Shown here piece after piece: positions 63,727-64,000 of a DNA stretch of 64,000 nucleotides; the stretch's first letter is position 1, and each line of letters begins with the position of its first letter. The notes beneath the pieces are model-generated. The model ran no database searches, was not told the origin of the DNA, and saw nothing but the letters and a program-made list of their open reading frames with translations. A program made the position numbers and the translations under genes. The stretch lies in the NCBI GenBank assembly GCA_018402735.1, contig JAGYIF010000001.1, positions 1 to 64,000 of the forward strand, in the 5' to 3' direction. The stretch comes from Pelagibacteraceae bacterium. Its GTDB lineage: Bacteria > Pseudomonadota > Alphaproteobacteria > Pelagibacterales > Pelagibacteraceae.

Positions 63727-64000
63727 TTATTTTTTAATAATTGAGTCAATTTTTTTTAAATTCTGCAATAAAGTTTCTAGTTTATTAATGTTTAACATAT
63801 TAGCTCCATCAGAAGGAGCATTGTCTGGGTTGTCATGTGTTTCAATAAAAATTGCAGCTACTCCTACAGCTACAGCCGCTTTTGATAAAGGATCAATAAA
63901 TTCTCTTTGTCCACCGCTTGCATTTCCTTTACCACCTGGCTGTTGAACAGAATGTGTGGCATCAAAAATTACTGGGTATCCTAGTTCTTTAAGAACAGGA
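63727..64000 (-). CDS. kdsA: 3-deoxy-8-phosphooctulonate (KDO-8-P) synthase, 3' part
   Basis: About 90 C-terminal residues are visible, ending at the stop at 63727. They include PVIFDATHSVQQPGGKG, GGQREFIDPLSKAAVA, VGVAAIFIETHDNPDNAPSDGAN and a final LETLLQNLKKIDSIIKK. These are the closing motifs of KdsA, which condenses arabinose 5-phosphate with PEP to make KDO-8-phosphate for lipopolysaccharide. Eno just downstream supplies PEP; kdsA-eno adjacency is common in alphaproteobacteria. The start lies beyond the window. Confidence 0.95.
   Translation of the reverse strand, partial: PVLKELGYPVIFDATHSVQQPGGKGNASGGQREFIDPLSKAAVAVGVAAIFIETHDNPDNAPSDGANMLNINKLETLLQNLKKIDSIIKK

Overview
The window is a gene-dense, very AT-rich stretch of bacterial chromosome, most like a streamlined marine alphaproteobacterium of the SAR11/Pelagibacterales type. 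This placement is my inference from several traits seen together: low GC; almost no intergenic DNA (the longest gap I see is about 145 bases, so no stretch over 300 bases lacks a gene); and alphaproteobacterial gene orders such as hom-glpX-recJ, rplM-rpsI-argC, argS-nagZ-scpA-scpB-tatABC-serS, ntrY-ntrX-trkA, and eno-ftsB-lipA-coq10 with pncC-pgpA-ispDF. Alphaproteobacterial marker proteins (fused IspDF, NDUFS4-like complex I subunit, class II FBPase GlpX, Aap/Bzt amino-acid transporter) agree. A related AT-rich lineage cannot be excluded. I see no rRNA, CRISPR array, prophage, insertion sequence or plasmid-type gene.

Layout. 1-9.6 kb: partial ssb divergent from uvrA, the yajC-secD-secF export genes, sdhE, recG, and an SbmA/BacA-like transporter abutting an NDUFS4-like gene, then tRNA-Pro. 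9.8-11.6 kb: nhaA and a glutathione peroxidase, tRNA-Glu. 11.7-18.7 kb (minus): ctaA, rplM, rpsI, argC, hom, glpX, recJ. 18.7-23.3 kb: a small chorismate-mutase-like gene, then the overlapping minus-strand run mltB, rlpA-like, dacA, tmk, ihfA, merR, rpmG, joining peptidoglycan remodelling to housekeeping. 23.4-24.5 kb: two tRNA-Ser genes around an unknown membrane protein. 24.5-34.5 kb (minus): dgt, argS, a small membrane protein, nagZ, scpA, scpB, tatA, tatB, tatC, serS, aacS. 34.6-41.9 kb: erpA-xthA, then manC-like, ilvD, valS, pcm-like. 41.9-42.5 kb: tRNA-Cys, tRNA-Asn and an XRE regulator.

42.6-47.2 kb holds a four-gene overlapping plus-strand operon: photolyase, FAD amine-oxidase-like protein, DUF1365 protein and a Cfa-like SAM methyltransferase whose active site departs from true cyclopropane synthases. 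It is the best candidate in the window for an incompletely described system, probably a membrane-lipid modification linked to light or oxidative damage. It is followed by a cysteine synthase. 48.2-52.7 kb (minus) carries the complete aapJQMP transporter with an intercistronic hairpin after aapJ, a GIY-YIG protein and tRNA-Arg. 52.8-58.7 kb (minus): ntrY, ntrX, trkA, trkH. 58.7-60.8 kb (plus): ispDF, pgpA, pncC. 60.8-64 kb (minus): partial kdsA, eno, ftsB, lipA, coq10.

The recurring theme is genome reduction. Blocks collinear with other alphaproteobacteria appear to have lost segments (dusB-ntrBC, pdhABC, tolC/popZ, a SPOR domain), and several proteins have lost motifs normally considered essential (DacA SxN, RlpA barrel, NtrX GAFTGA, Cfa bicarbonate site). 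Comparisons with other genomes rest on remembered family knowledge, not on searches.
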